Source of the DNA: an uncultured Intestinimonas sp.
GTDB lineage: Bacteria; Bacillota; Clostridia; Oscillospirales; Oscillospiraceae
Length of the DNA stretch: 39,168 nucleotides
Assembly: GCF_944387725.1 (NCBI RefSeq)
Contig: NZ_CALXGA010000012.1
Coordinates: 1 to 39,168, forward strand
Reading direction: 5' to 3'
Position numbers and translations under genes: made by a program. Numbering within the stretch: the first letter of the stretch is position 1; each line of letters opens with the position of its first letter. This document shows positions 21,278 to 28,733 of this stretch, piece after piece. Under the pieces are notes generated by a model. It saw only the letters and a program-made list of their open reading frames with translations. It was not told where the DNA came from and made no database searches.

Positions 21278-22656
21278 CGGACCTCACCCTCCTCCGGGTG
21301 GAGGCCCAGCTGGGCCAGGGCGGCCTTCCAGACCGTGTCAAAGGGGAGGCCGTTGGCCTGGGCCAGAGCGGCCGCGTCGTCAAATTCCGGCTTCACATGG
21401 GTGACCCCGCAGCCCCGGGCCAGCTTCAGGCCCACCGGCCCCCACTGGGTCTGGACCTGCCCCGCGCCGGGGGTGAGGAAATACTTGCCGCACCGCCGGA
21501 CCCGCAGGCCGTTGGTGGCGGTGTGCCGGAAGACGGCCCGGGCCAGCTCGGCCTCCCGGCCCGGGGGGCACAGGGCGGTGAGGACCCAGCCGGGACGGCC
21601 CTTCTTCATGGTGCCGGGGGTGGTGTAGACGTCCAGGGCCCCCTCCTCCAGCAGCCGGGCGCAGGCGAAGGACAGGGCCTCCGGGGTCATGTCGTCCAGG
21701 TTGCACACCAGCTCCAGGATTTCCCCGTCGGCCTCCTCTCCTGCCTCGCCCAGGAAGGCCCGGACACAGTTGGCCTGGGGGAAGGTCTTGGACCCCACCC
21801 CCACGCCCACCCCCTGGGGCGTCATCATGGGCATGGGGCCGAACTGCTGGGCAAAGTGGGCCAGCAGGGCGGCCCCGGTGGGGGTGCACAGCTCCCCCTG
21901 GACGCTCCCGCCGTAGATGGGGACCCCCTCCAGCAGGTTGGCCGTGGCGGGGGCGGGGACGGGCATCACCCCGTGTGCGCACCGGACGGCGCCGCTGCCC
22001 ACTTGGATGGGGGAGACCACAATCCGCTCCGGCTGGAGCAGATACAGGGCGTAACACACCCCCGTCACGTCGGCCACCGCGTCCAGGGCCCCCACCTCGT
22101 GGAAGTGGACATCTGCCACGGGGCAGCCGTGGGCCTTGGCCTCGGCCCGGGCGATAGCCTCGTAGACGCTCCGGGCGTGGGCGCGCACCTCCTCCGGGAG
22201 GGGGAGGCTGTCAATGAGCCCGGCGATGTACCCCGGGGAGGCGTGATGATGGGCTCCACCGCAGCCGTGCTCATGCGCGTGCTCGTGTGCCTGTCTGTGC
22301 TCATGGCTGTGAAGATGGGCGTGGTCATGGACGTGCTGGCGGCAGTGCTTGTGCTCAGGATGGTGGGAATGCCCGTGCTCATGGAGATGGCAGGGCTCCT
22401 CCCTGCGGCTATGGGCGTGGGGAAGCTCCTCCGGGGCGGGGGGCTCTTCCTCCTCCCGGCCGTGGACCGTCACCGCCATGTGGGTGCCCGCAATGCCGCA
22501 GGTGACGGCCTTTTGGGCCTCCACCCGGACGCCGGGGAGGTCCAGGCCGTTCATGGCCGCCAGAAAGCCGGCCTTGTCCTCCAAAAGCTCATACAGGGCG
22601 GCCATGAGCATGTCCCCGGCGGCCCCCATACTGCACTCAAGATAGAGCGTTTTCAT
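21274..22656 (-). CDS. larC: LarC, nickel insertion protein for the pincer cofactor
   Basis: LarC inserts Ni into the thiolated pyridinium dinucleotide made by LarB and LarE (CTP-dependent cyclometallase). The 460-aa product has the family start MKTLYLECSMGAAGDMLMAA, then CPVADVHFHEVGALDAVADV, the VPVPAPATANLL-type segment (MPVPAPATANLLEGVPIYGG), GELCTPTGAALL and CNLDDMTPEALSFA. In Lactiplantibacillus the gene needs a programmed frameshift; here it is one continuous frame. Residues 80-138 form an insert with 24 histidines in 59 residues, a probable nickel-binding store. It overlaps larB by 20 bases upstream and the binding-protein gene by 4 downstream. Confidence 0.95.
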   Translation of the reverse strand: MKTLYLECSMGAAGDMLMAALYELLEDKAGFLAAMNGLDLPGVRVEAQKAVTCGIAGTHMAVTVHGREEEEPPAPEELPHAHSRREEPCHLHEHGHSHHPEHKHCRQHVHDHAHLHSHEHRQAHEHAHEHGCGGAHHHASPGYIAGLIDSLPLPEEVRAHARSVYEAIARAEAKAHGCPVADVHFHEVGALDAVADVTGVCYALYLLQPERIVVSPIQVGSGAVRCAHGVMPVPAPATANLLEGVPIYGGSVQGELCTPTGAALLAHFAQQFGPMPMMTPQGVGVGVGSKTFPQANCVRAFLGEAGEEADGEILELVCNLDDMTPEALSFACARLLEEGALDVYTTPGTMKKGRPGWVLTALCPPGREAELARAVFRHTATNGLRVRRCGKYFLTPGAGQVQTQWGPVGLKLARGCGVTHVKPEFDDAAALAQANGLPFDTVWKAALAQLGLHPEEGEVR

Positions 22657-23422
22657 GCGTTGATTCCTCCAGACCTTCCATTTGATTGATCATACTGGCC
22701 AGATAACCGGCTCCGAAGCCGTTGTCGATGTTCACCACGCTGCACCCGGAGGCGCAGGAGTTGAGCATGGCCAGCAGGGCGGAGAGTCCGCCGAAGCTGG
22801 CCCCGTAGCCCACGCTGGTGGGGACGGCCACCACGGGGCAGTCCACCAGCCCCCCCACCACCGAGGCCAGGGCCCCCTCCATGCCGGCCACGGCGATGAC
22901 GCACCGGGCGGACATCAGGTCCTCCAGGCTGGAGAGGAGCCGGTGGAGCCCCGCCACCCCAACGTCGTAGAGCCGGGTGACCCGGTTCCCCAGGACCTCG
23001 GCGGTGAGGGCGGCCTCCTCGGCCACACTCTGGTCACTGGTGCCCCCGGTACAGACCACGATGGAGCCCAGGGCCCGCCGGGACCCCGGGAAGGCGATGC
23101 CCAGCCGGGCCTCGGGGTGGTACTCCAGCTCCACCCCGGCCGAGACGAAGGCGGCCTTCTCCGGGTCCATGCGGGTGATGAGGATGTTGCGGCACCCCCG
23201 CTCCCCCATGGCCTGGGCGATGCCCAGAATCTGCTGGGCCGTCTTGGAGGCCCCGTAGACCACCTCGGCGGCCCCCTGCCGGACCCCCCGGTGGAAGTCC
23301 ACCTTGGCGTAGCCCAGATCGGCGAAGGGCTCGGTCTTCAGCTCCAGCAGGGCGTCCTCCGGGGCGGTCTCCCCCGACGCCACCGCCCGAAGCAGGGAGA
23401 GAATTTCGCGCTTGTTGTCCAT
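22637..23422 (-). CDS. larB: LarB, NaAD carboxylase/hydrolase of pincer-cofactor synthesis
   Basis: LarB carboxylates the pyridinium ring of nicotinic acid adenine dinucleotide and hydrolyses the phosphoanhydride, the first step to the nickel-pincer nucleotide. The 261-aa product resembles PurE in its C-terminal half, as the family does: SIVVCTGGTSDQSVAEEAAL, NRVTRLYDVGVAGLHRLL, VIAVAGMEGALASVVGGLV, CPVVAVPTSVGYG and NIDNGFGAGYLA. Its N-terminus has GYAKVDFHRGVRQGAAEVVYG. ATG 23422 follows AAAGGAGG; it lies 31 bp after larE. Confidence 0.95.
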   Translation of the reverse strand: MDNKREILSLLRAVASGETAPEDALLELKTEPFADLGYAKVDFHRGVRQGAAEVVYGASKTAQQILGIAQAMGERGCRNILITRMDPEKAAFVSAGVELEYHPEARLGIAFPGSRRALGSIVVCTGGTSDQSVAEEAALTAEVLGNRVTRLYDVGVAGLHRLLSSLEDLMSARCVIAVAGMEGALASVVGGLVDCPVVAVPTSVGYGASFGGLSALLAMLNSCASGCSVVNIDNGFGAGYLASMINQMEGLEESTHENALS

Positions 23423-23453
23423 CTTCAAAGACCTCCTTTGGGAAATGCGTGCG

Positions 23454-24197
23454 TCAGCGGGGCTCCAGGTCCAGGGTGACGGCGACAAACCAGGGCTTGA
23501 GGGCCTCCAGCAGGGTCTGGCGCATCCCGGCGGCCCGGTCCCACTGGTCCGCCGGCACCTGGAGCCGGGCCCCGCCCCCCAGCAGCCGCACCCGGAAGTC
23601 GGTGAAGCCCAGGGCGAAGAGGGCGTTTTCCCCGGCCTCCACCCGCCGGAGGTCCTCCGCCGTAATGGGAGTGCCGGTGGGCACCCGGGTGGCCAGGCAG
23701 GCGTAGGCCGGCTTGTCCCAGGTGAAGATCCCTGCCGCTTTGGACTGCCGCCGGACCTCCGCCTTGGTGAGGCCGCACTCCCGCAGGGGGGAGCGGACCT
23801 CCAGCTCCCGGAGGGCCCGCATCCCGGGGCGGTCCCCGGCGTCGTCGGAGGCGTTGGTGCCGTCCAGCAGGAGGGTGTGGCCGTCGGCCCGGGCGGCCTC
23901 CCACAGCAGGGTGAAGAGGGTCCGCTTGCAGTGGTAGCAGCGGTCGGGACCGTTGGCGGCGGCCAGGGGCGCCGAGAGGATGTCGGCCTCCACCACCCGC
24001 AGGGGGACCCCCACCTCCTCGGACAGCCGCCGGGCGTCCTGATATTCAAACTCCGGCTGGAAGGCGGTGCGGACATAGTAGGCGGTGAGGCCGCAGCCCC
24101 AGTGCTTCCCCGCCCACAGCAGGTAGGCGGAGTCCACTCCGCCGGAGAAGGCCAGGGCCGCCCTGGGGTTGGCCCGGAAAAAGTCTTGCAGCGTCAT
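23454..24197 (-). CDS. larE: LarE, ATP-dependent sacrificial sulfur transferase
   Basis: LarE adenylates the LarB product and donates sulfur from its own cysteine. The 247-aa product has the PP-loop SGGVDS (residues 18-23), the CYHCK motif (87-91), LLDGTNASDD (about 110-119), SPLRECGLTKAEVR and the YACLATRVPTGTPIT segment, whose Cys167 aligns with the sacrificial cysteine of L. plantarum LarE. The ATG at 24197 follows GGAGG. It is the first gene of the operon and sits just behind a leader that ends in an intrinsic terminator, so expression of all downstream lar and nik genes may be gated there. Confidence 0.94.
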   Translation of the reverse strand: MTLQDFFRANPRAALAFSGGVDSAYLLWAGKHWGCGLTAYYVRTAFQPEFEYQDARRLSEEVGVPLRVVEADILSAPLAAANGPDRCYHCKRTLFTLLWEAARADGHTLLLDGTNASDDAGDRPGMRALRELEVRSPLRECGLTKAEVRRQSKAAGIFTWDKPAYACLATRVPTGTPITAEDLRRVEAGENALFALGFTDFRVRLLGGGARLQVPADQWDRAAGMRQTLLEALKPWFVAVTLDLEPR

Positions 24198-24367
24198 GCT
24201 CGGTCCTCCTGTCACGCAAAAAAGGCGCGCCAAAGCTGGCGCGCCTTCTGGCTGCGGCGGGACATTCCTTGCTCCGCCTGAAACATCAAGTGTGATGGAT
24301 GATGGGATTATCGCAGAAGCAGAAACGGCTCCTTCTGGAGCCCGGCGGACCTTCTGGCCCGCAAGCG
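24198..24367 (-). promoter_or_regulatory. Structured leader of the lar-nik operon, candidate attenuator or riboswitch
   Basis: Between the promoter and larE the transcript has about 170 nt. It contains GCGGGCC-AGAA-GGTCCGC, then GGCTCC-AGAA-GGAGCC, then a GGCGG/CCGCC stem, and a terminator hairpin 20 bases before the larE start codon. The octamer CCAGAAGG occurs three times, twice as a hairpin closing loop and once just before the terminator stem. It lacks a T-box GGGTGGNACCGCG and I cannot match it to a named riboswitch class. Nickel, cobalt or a cofactor product are plausible ligands by context only. Confidence 0.6.
24218..24245 (-). terminator. Intrinsic terminator inside the larE leader
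   Basis: GGCGCGCCA (24224-24232) and TGGCGCGCC (24237-24245) form a perfect stem; the minus strand continues with TTTTTT. It comes before, not after, the operon, as in attenuators. Confidence 0.85.
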
Positions 24368-24373
24368 TGGTCT

Positions 24374-24402
24374 ATTTTACCAGAGCCCGGGGCGGATGTC
24401 AA
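24374..24402 (-). promoter_or_regulatory. Sigma-A promoter of the lar-nik operon
   Basis: A perfect TTGACA (24402-24397) and TAAAAT (24379-24374) with a 17-bp spacer, the only strong promoter seen upstream of the eight-gene operon. Confidence 0.85.
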
Positions 24403-24449
24403 GTACCGCGTGGAACCATAACACGCCAGTCCCGATGCCGCCGGGAGGG

Positions 24450-24478
24450 TTGCGCCCGGCGCCGGGATGTGGTAGAGT
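24450..24478 (+). promoter_or_regulatory. Candidate promoter of lplA
   Basis: TTGCGC (24450-24455) and TAGAGT (24473-24478) with a 17-bp spacer, 22 bp before the lplA start. The boxes are moderate matches. Confidence 0.45.
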
Positions 24479-24500
24479 AGGGGAAAAAGGAGGCTATCCC

Positions 24501-25481
24501 ATGCTGCTGATTTCCCACGACTGCACCGACCCGGCCTGGAACCTGGCCCTGGACGAATACCTGCTGACCCACTTTACGGAGGAGGTCCTCTCCCTGTGGC
24601 GCAACGGCCCCTCGGTCATCGTGGGCCGGAACCAGAACGCCCTGGAGGAGATCGACCAGGACTTCGTCCGGGCCCGGGGCATCGCCGTGGTCCGGCGGCT
24701 CACCGGGGGCGGAGCGGTCTTCCACGACCTGGGCAATGTGAACTACACCCTGGTCCAGCCCTATCAGGAGGGGGACTTCAACAACTACGCCAAGTTTACC
24801 CGGCCCATTGTGGACTTTCTGGCGGAGCTGGGGGTGCGGGCGGAGCTCTCCGGCCGCAACGACCTGCTGGTGGAGGGCCGGAAGTGCTCCGGCAACGCTC
24901 AGGCGGTCCGGGGCGGGCGCATCCTCCACCACGGCACCCTCCTCTTCTCCGCCGACCTCTCCCAGCTGGCCGGGGCCCTGCGGCCCCGGGACATCAAAAT
25001 CCAGAGCAAGGGGGTCAAGTCGGTGTCCAGCCGGGTGACCAACCTGGCCGGACACCTGCCGGAGCCCATGAGGGTGGAGGCGTTTCTGGACCGGCTCCGG
25101 GCCTGGTTCCTGGCCAGGCCGGGGGTCCGCCCCTACCAGCTGACGGCGGAGGACCGGGCCGCTGTGGACGCCCTCCGGGCAGCCAAGTACGGCGCCTGGG
25201 CCTGGAACTTCGGCGCGTCCCCCCGGTACACCTGGGCCCGGGCGGCCAAATATCCCTTCGGACTGGTGGACGTCCGCCTCCGGGTGGAGGGGGGCGTCAT
25301 CCAGGAGGCCGTCCTCTACGGGGACTACTTCGGCCGGCGGGACAGCGGCGAGCTGGCCGCCGCCCTAGCGGGGCTCCCCCACCGGCGGGAGGCGGTGGGG
25401 GAGCCCCTCCGGGCCCTCCCCCTAGGGGATTACATCGCCGGCATGGAGCCGGAGGAGCTTCTGGACCTCCTCTGCGGCTGA
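24501..25481 (+). CDS. lplA: Lipoate--protein ligase
   Basis: LplA activates free lipoate with ATP and attaches it to lysines of lipoyl domains (for example GcvH). The 326-aa product begins CTDPAWNLALDEYLLTHF and contains the family motifs SVIVGRNQNALEEID, VVRRLTGGGAVFHDLGNVNY, the SGRNDLLVEGRKCSGNAQ lipoyl-binding segment and HHGTLLFSADL, then the accessory domain (PYQLTAEDRAAVDALRAAKYG, with WAWNFGASPRYTW). ATG 24501 follows AAAAGGAGG. It is divergent from larE and appears monocistronic, ending in a strong shared terminator. Confidence 0.93.
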   Translation: MLLISHDCTDPAWNLALDEYLLTHFTEEVLSLWRNGPSVIVGRNQNALEEIDQDFVRARGIAVVRRLTGGGAVFHDLGNVNYTLVQPYQEGDFNNYAKFTRPIVDFLAELGVRAELSGRNDLLVEGRKCSGNAQAVRGGRILHHGTLLFSADLSQLAGALRPRDIKIQSKGVKSVSSRVTNLAGHLPEPMRVEAFLDRLRAWFLARPGVRPYQLTAEDRAAVDALRAAKYGAWAWNFGASPRYTWARAAKYPFGLVDVRLRVEGGVIQEAVLYGDYFGRRDSGELAAALAGLPHRREAVGEPLRALPLGDYIAGMEPEELLDLLCG

Positions 25482-25519
25482 CAGGCTCCGGGGCAGGGGA
25501 TGGAGCACCGGCCCCATAA

Positions 25520-25558
25520 AAACCCGCCCGCGCCGGACCAAGCGGCGCGGGCGGGTTT
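25520..25558. terminator. Bidirectional terminator between lplA and the trp importer
   Basis: AAACCCGCCCGCGCCG (25520-25535) and its exact complement (25543-25558) form a perfect 16-bp stem with AAA and TTT at the base, suiting both convergent genes. Confidence 0.9.
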
Positions 25559-25567
25559 GTGTCCGCT

Positions 25568-26368
25568 TCAGGAGAGGAGAATACGGTCGTTATCCAGGTC
25601 CTTTCCGGCCCCGGCCCGGAAGCGGGAGAGCAGATCCTCCACGGTGAGGCCCCCGCGCTCCGCCCCGGAGAGGTCCAGCACAATGCGTCCGGCGTCCATC
25701 ATCAGGGTGCGGTTGCCCAGGTCCAGGGCGTGGCGCATGTTGTGGGTGACCATGAGGCAGGTGATGTGCTGCCGGGCCACGATGTCCCGGGTGAGGGCCA
25801 GAACCTTCTCCGCCGTGGCGGGGTCCAGAGCGGCGGTGTGCTCATCCAGCAGCAGCAGCTTGGGGGGGACCAGGGTGGCCATTAGCAGGGTCAGGGCCTG
25901 CCGCTGTCCGCCGGAGAGGAGCCCCACCGGCTGGCGCATCCGGTCCTCCAGCCCCATGCCCAGCAGGGCCAGCTGCTGGCGGAAAAATTCCTTGTCCTGT
26001 TTGGTGATGCGGCTGAAGTAGGCGTTCCGGGGCTTTCCCGCCCGGAGGTAGGCCAGGGCCAGGTTCTCCTCGATGGTCATGTGGGGGGCGGTCCCCTTCA
26101 TGGGGTCCTGGAAGAGCCGCCCCAGTTCCCGGCTCCGGCGGTACTCGGGCCGGAAGGTGATGTCCTCCCCGTCCAGGGCGATGGAGCCCTGATCCACATA
26201 GAAGACCCCGGCGATGGCGTGGAAGAGGGTGGACTTCCCAGCCCCGTTGGAGCCCACGATGGTGGCGAAGTCCCCCGCCTCCAGGCGGAGACTCACCCCG
26301 TCCAGGGCCTTTTTCTCGTTGACGGTGCCGGGGTTGAAGGTCTTGGAGATGTGTTTGAGCTCCAGCAT
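25568..26368 (-). CDS. trpZ: ABC transporter ATP-binding protein of a TrpXYZ-type importer
   Basis: The 266-aa product is an ABC ATPase with Walker A VGSNGAGKST, Q-loop GRLFQDPMKG, signature LLSGGQRQALTLL, Walker B KLLLLDEHTAALDP and H-loop LMVTHNM. The LDEHTAALDP form is characteristic of ATPases paired with TrpX-type binding proteins. ATG 26368 follows the permease stop by a single base. The substrate is inferred from the T-box leader upstream of the first gene, most likely tryptophan or a precursor. Confidence 0.88.
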   Translation of the reverse strand: MLELKHISKTFNPGTVNEKKALDGVSLRLEAGDFATIVGSNGAGKSTLFHAIAGVFYVDQGSIALDGEDITFRPEYRRSRELGRLFQDPMKGTAPHMTIEENLALAYLRAGKPRNAYFSRITKQDKEFFRQQLALLGMGLEDRMRQPVGLLSGGQRQALTLLMATLVPPKLLLLDEHTAALDPATAEKVLALTRDIVARQHITCLMVTHNMRHALDLGNRTLMMDAGRIVLDLSGAERGGLTVEDLLSRFRAGAGKDLDNDRILLS

Positions 26369-26369
26369 A

Positions 26370-27281
26370 TCAGCCCTCCCTCCTTCCGGCGGCCGCCGCC
26401 CGCTTCCGGCGCTGGAAGGCGGCCCACTGGCGGATGGCGGGCATGGCAATGGCCAGGGCCACCACCACGGCGGTGACCAGCTTCAGCCCGTCCACCGGGA
26501 CGATCTTGGTGTAGAAGACCACGGCGTAGATGAAGCGGTAGATGACGCTTCCCACCACCACGGCGACGGCACCCTTCACCACGGAGCGCCGGCCCAGCAC
26601 CGTCTCCCCGATGATGAGGCAGGCCAGGCCGATGACCACGATGCCGGTGCCGCTGTTGATATCGATGGTCTTCTGGGCCTGGCCCACCACCGCCCCGGAC
26701 AGGGCGGTGAGGGCGTTGGCCACGCACAGGCCCACGGTGACGGTGAAGGTGGGGTTGATGGAGGAGGCCCGGACCATGTCCCGGTTGTCCCCCGTGGCCC
26801 GGATGGACAGGCCCAGCCGGGTCCCCAGGAAGAGCACCAGCAGCACCCCTGCTAGAATGGTGATGACCGCCGAGAGCAGCAGCTCATACTGCCCACCCCC
26901 GATGCCGGTTTCCCGGAGGAGGGTGAAGACCGTGTCCTCCCGCAGCAGGGAGGCGTTGGACTTCCAGCCCATGACCATGAGGTTGACGGTATAGAGGCCG
27001 GTGTTGGTGATGATGCCCGCCAGGATGGAGGGCACCCCCAGCCTGGTCTGGAGGAAGGCGGTGACGCCGCCGGCGCAGGCCCCGGCCAGCATGGCCAGGG
27101 GGATGCCCAGGATGGGGCGCCCGGCGGCGGCGGCGGTCACCGACACCGCCGCCCCCAGGACGAAGCAGCCGTCGGTGGTCAGGTCGGCGATGTCCAGAAT
27201 GCGGTAGCTCAGGAAGAGGGCCATGGCCACCAGGGCGTACTGGAAGCCCAGCACCAGGGCCGTCTGGGTGATATAGAGCAT
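26370..27281 (-). CDS. trpY: ABC transporter permease of a TrpXYZ-type importer
   Basis: The 303-aa product has about eight membrane segments and the branched-chain-type permease pattern: YRILDIADLTTDGCFVLGAA, GVPSILAGIITNTGLYTVN, LGLSIRATGDNRDMVRASSI and SGAVVGQAQKTIDINSGTGI. ATG 27281 is preceded by AAAGGAG; an earlier in-frame start lacks a site. It is the membrane part of the system encoded with the binding protein 76 bp upstream and the ATPase downstream. Confidence 0.88.
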   Translation of the reverse strand: MLYITQTALVLGFQYALVAMALFLSYRILDIADLTTDGCFVLGAAVSVTAAAAGRPILGIPLAMLAGACAGGVTAFLQTRLGVPSILAGIITNTGLYTVNLMVMGWKSNASLLREDTVFTLLRETGIGGGQYELLLSAVITILAGVLLVLFLGTRLGLSIRATGDNRDMVRASSINPTFTVTVGLCVANALTALSGAVVGQAQKTIDINSGTGIVVIGLACLIIGETVLGRRSVVKGAVAVVVGSVIYRFIYAVVFYTKIVPVDGLKLVTAVVVALAIAMPAIRQWAAFQRRKRAAAAGRREG

Positions 27282-27357
27282 GGTGGGTTCTCCTTTTCCT
27301 GCCAAATCCCCCGGCGGGGCCGGGGGCTGGCGTACACGGCAGAATCAAAAACAGGGC

Positions 27358-28389
27358 TTACTCCACGGTGGTCTGAACCTCCACCACCTGGCCCATGCCG
27401 TCGAAGACGGCGGGGTCGAGGCCCAGGGCCTGGGCGGTCTCGGCGTTGACGGTGATAATGCCCCCGGCCACCTGGTAGACGTCCTCCAGGCCGGCCATGC
27501 CCTGGGTCATGGCCTCATAGGCCAGGTCGGCGGTCTGGGACCCAAGGTCGGTATAGTTCACGCCGCAGGTGGCGAAAGCGCCGTTGCGGACAAAGGAGTC
27601 GGCCCCGGCGTAGTGGGGGATGCCGGCGGCGATGAAGTCCTCGTAGATGGCCAGCTCAGCGGCCATGATGACGTTGTCGGTGGGGGTGAAGACGGCGTCC
27701 ACCCCCTCGGCGATGAGGGAGCTGGCGGCGGCGATGACCTCGTCGTTGGTGTTGGCAGTGGCCTCGGTGTAGGCGATGCCGGCGGCGTCCAGATAGGCCT
27801 TGGCCTCGGCGATGGGCACCTCGGAGTTGGGCTCGGACAGGGAGTAGAGGAGGCCCACCTTGGCGGTGTCCGGGTTCTGGGACAGCATCATGTCCAGAAT
27901 CAGCTCCGTGTCCAGGGCGTCGCTGGTGCCGGTGACATAGCCGATGCCGGTGAGCTGGGCGGTCTCTGGGTAGGAGATGGCGGCGTAGACCACCGGGGTC
28001 TGGGTCTCCTCAGCACAGGCGGCCATGACCTGGGCGGCGGTGGTGGCGATGGGGATGATGGCGTCCACCCCGTCCACAATGGCCTGGTTGCCGATCTGCC
28101 GGAGGGTGGTCTGGTCGTTTTGGCCGGAGTAGACCTCATACTGGATGGCGGCCCCCTCCTGGGCGGCGATTTCGTCCAGCCGGGCGGTGACGGCGGCGGC
28201 GATCTCATCCAGGGAGGCGTGGTCCATCTGCTTGACCACCGCCACGGTGTAGACGGGGGCGTCCTCCCCGGCGGGGGAGACGGCGGGGGCGGGGGTGCCG
28301 GAGCTCCCCCCGCCGCAGGCAGCCAGGGACAGGGTCAGGGCGGCGGAGGCGGCCAGAGCGGCCGGCTTCTTCAAATTGACGTTTTTCAT
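27358..28389 (-). CDS. trpX: ABC transporter substrate-binding lipoprotein, TrpX type
   Basis: The 343-aa product has a lipoprotein signal (lipobox LAAC, Cys25), a low-complexity linker rich in Gly, Ser and Pro, and the ABC_sub_bind fold: VYTVAVVKQMDHASLDEI, GNQAIVDGVDAIIPIATTAA, TPVVYAAISYP, KVGLLYSLSEPNSEVP, FTPTDNVIMAA and CGVNYTDLGSQTADLAYEAM. TrpX proteins belong to this family and are typically controlled by Trp T-boxes; here a T-box lies directly upstream. ATG 28389 follows AAAGGAGAAG. Tryptophan specificity is inferred from family and leader, not from binding residues. Confidence 0.9.
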   Translation of the reverse strand: MKNVNLKKPAALAASAALTLSLAACGGGSSGTPAPAVSPAGEDAPVYTVAVVKQMDHASLDEIAAAVTARLDEIAAQEGAAIQYEVYSGQNDQTTLRQIGNQAIVDGVDAIIPIATTAAQVMAACAEETQTPVVYAAISYPETAQLTGIGYVTGTSDALDTELILDMMLSQNPDTAKVGLLYSLSEPNSEVPIAEAKAYLDAAGIAYTEATANTNDEVIAAASSLIAEGVDAVFTPTDNVIMAAELAIYEDFIAAGIPHYAGADSFVRNGAFATCGVNYTDLGSQTADLAYEAMTQGMAGLEDVYQVAGGIITVNAETAQALGLDPAVFDGMGQVVEVQTTVE

Positions 28390-28439
28390 GGGAATCTTCT
28401 CCTTTTTTGAGTATTGGGCGGCAGATGGAGCCAGCAGAA

Positions 28440-28733
28440 CGGAAAAAACGGCTTTTGTCCCCCTTCTGGGACAAAAGCCGTGTCAGCTTCTGCGATACCA
28501 CCCAAATTGGCGCCTGCGCGCCCACTCGCTTCACGCACCATCATGCGTGCCCGATGGATAACGGGTGGGGACCCGTCGGCCTCTACTGGGGGCCCCATCG
28601 GACCCCGTTCAAGCCGCCCTCCGAAGGCCATTCACCGGACTCCCAGCGCCCCGATTCCACCCTCCGGGACTCTCTTTGGCTTGGAGCGGGCCGGCTACTT
28701 CTCTCCGTCACAGGTTTGCAAGGTATTTGCTTG
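28440..28733 (-). ncRNA. T-box leader of the trpXYZ operon
   Basis: The transcript from the promoter at 28740 carries a GGAGAGAAGTAG-like stem I start, stem I halves CAAGCC and GGCTTG, a candidate specifier in GTGAATGGCC, the T-box antiterminator sequence TGGGTGGTATCGCA (28504-28491) and a terminator: GGCTTTTGTCCC paired with GGGACAAAAGCC, then TTTTTT (28481-28443). TGG (Trp) is the likely specifier; ATG overlaps it by two bases and would read Met. Uncharged tRNA would stabilise the antiterminator and turn on the importer. Confidence 0.92.

Noticed and set aside
24198..24367. Assignment of the larE leader as a T-box
   Set aside because: No GGGTGGNACCGCG-like sequence; the nearest stretch, GGAATGTCCCGCCGC, does not fit.
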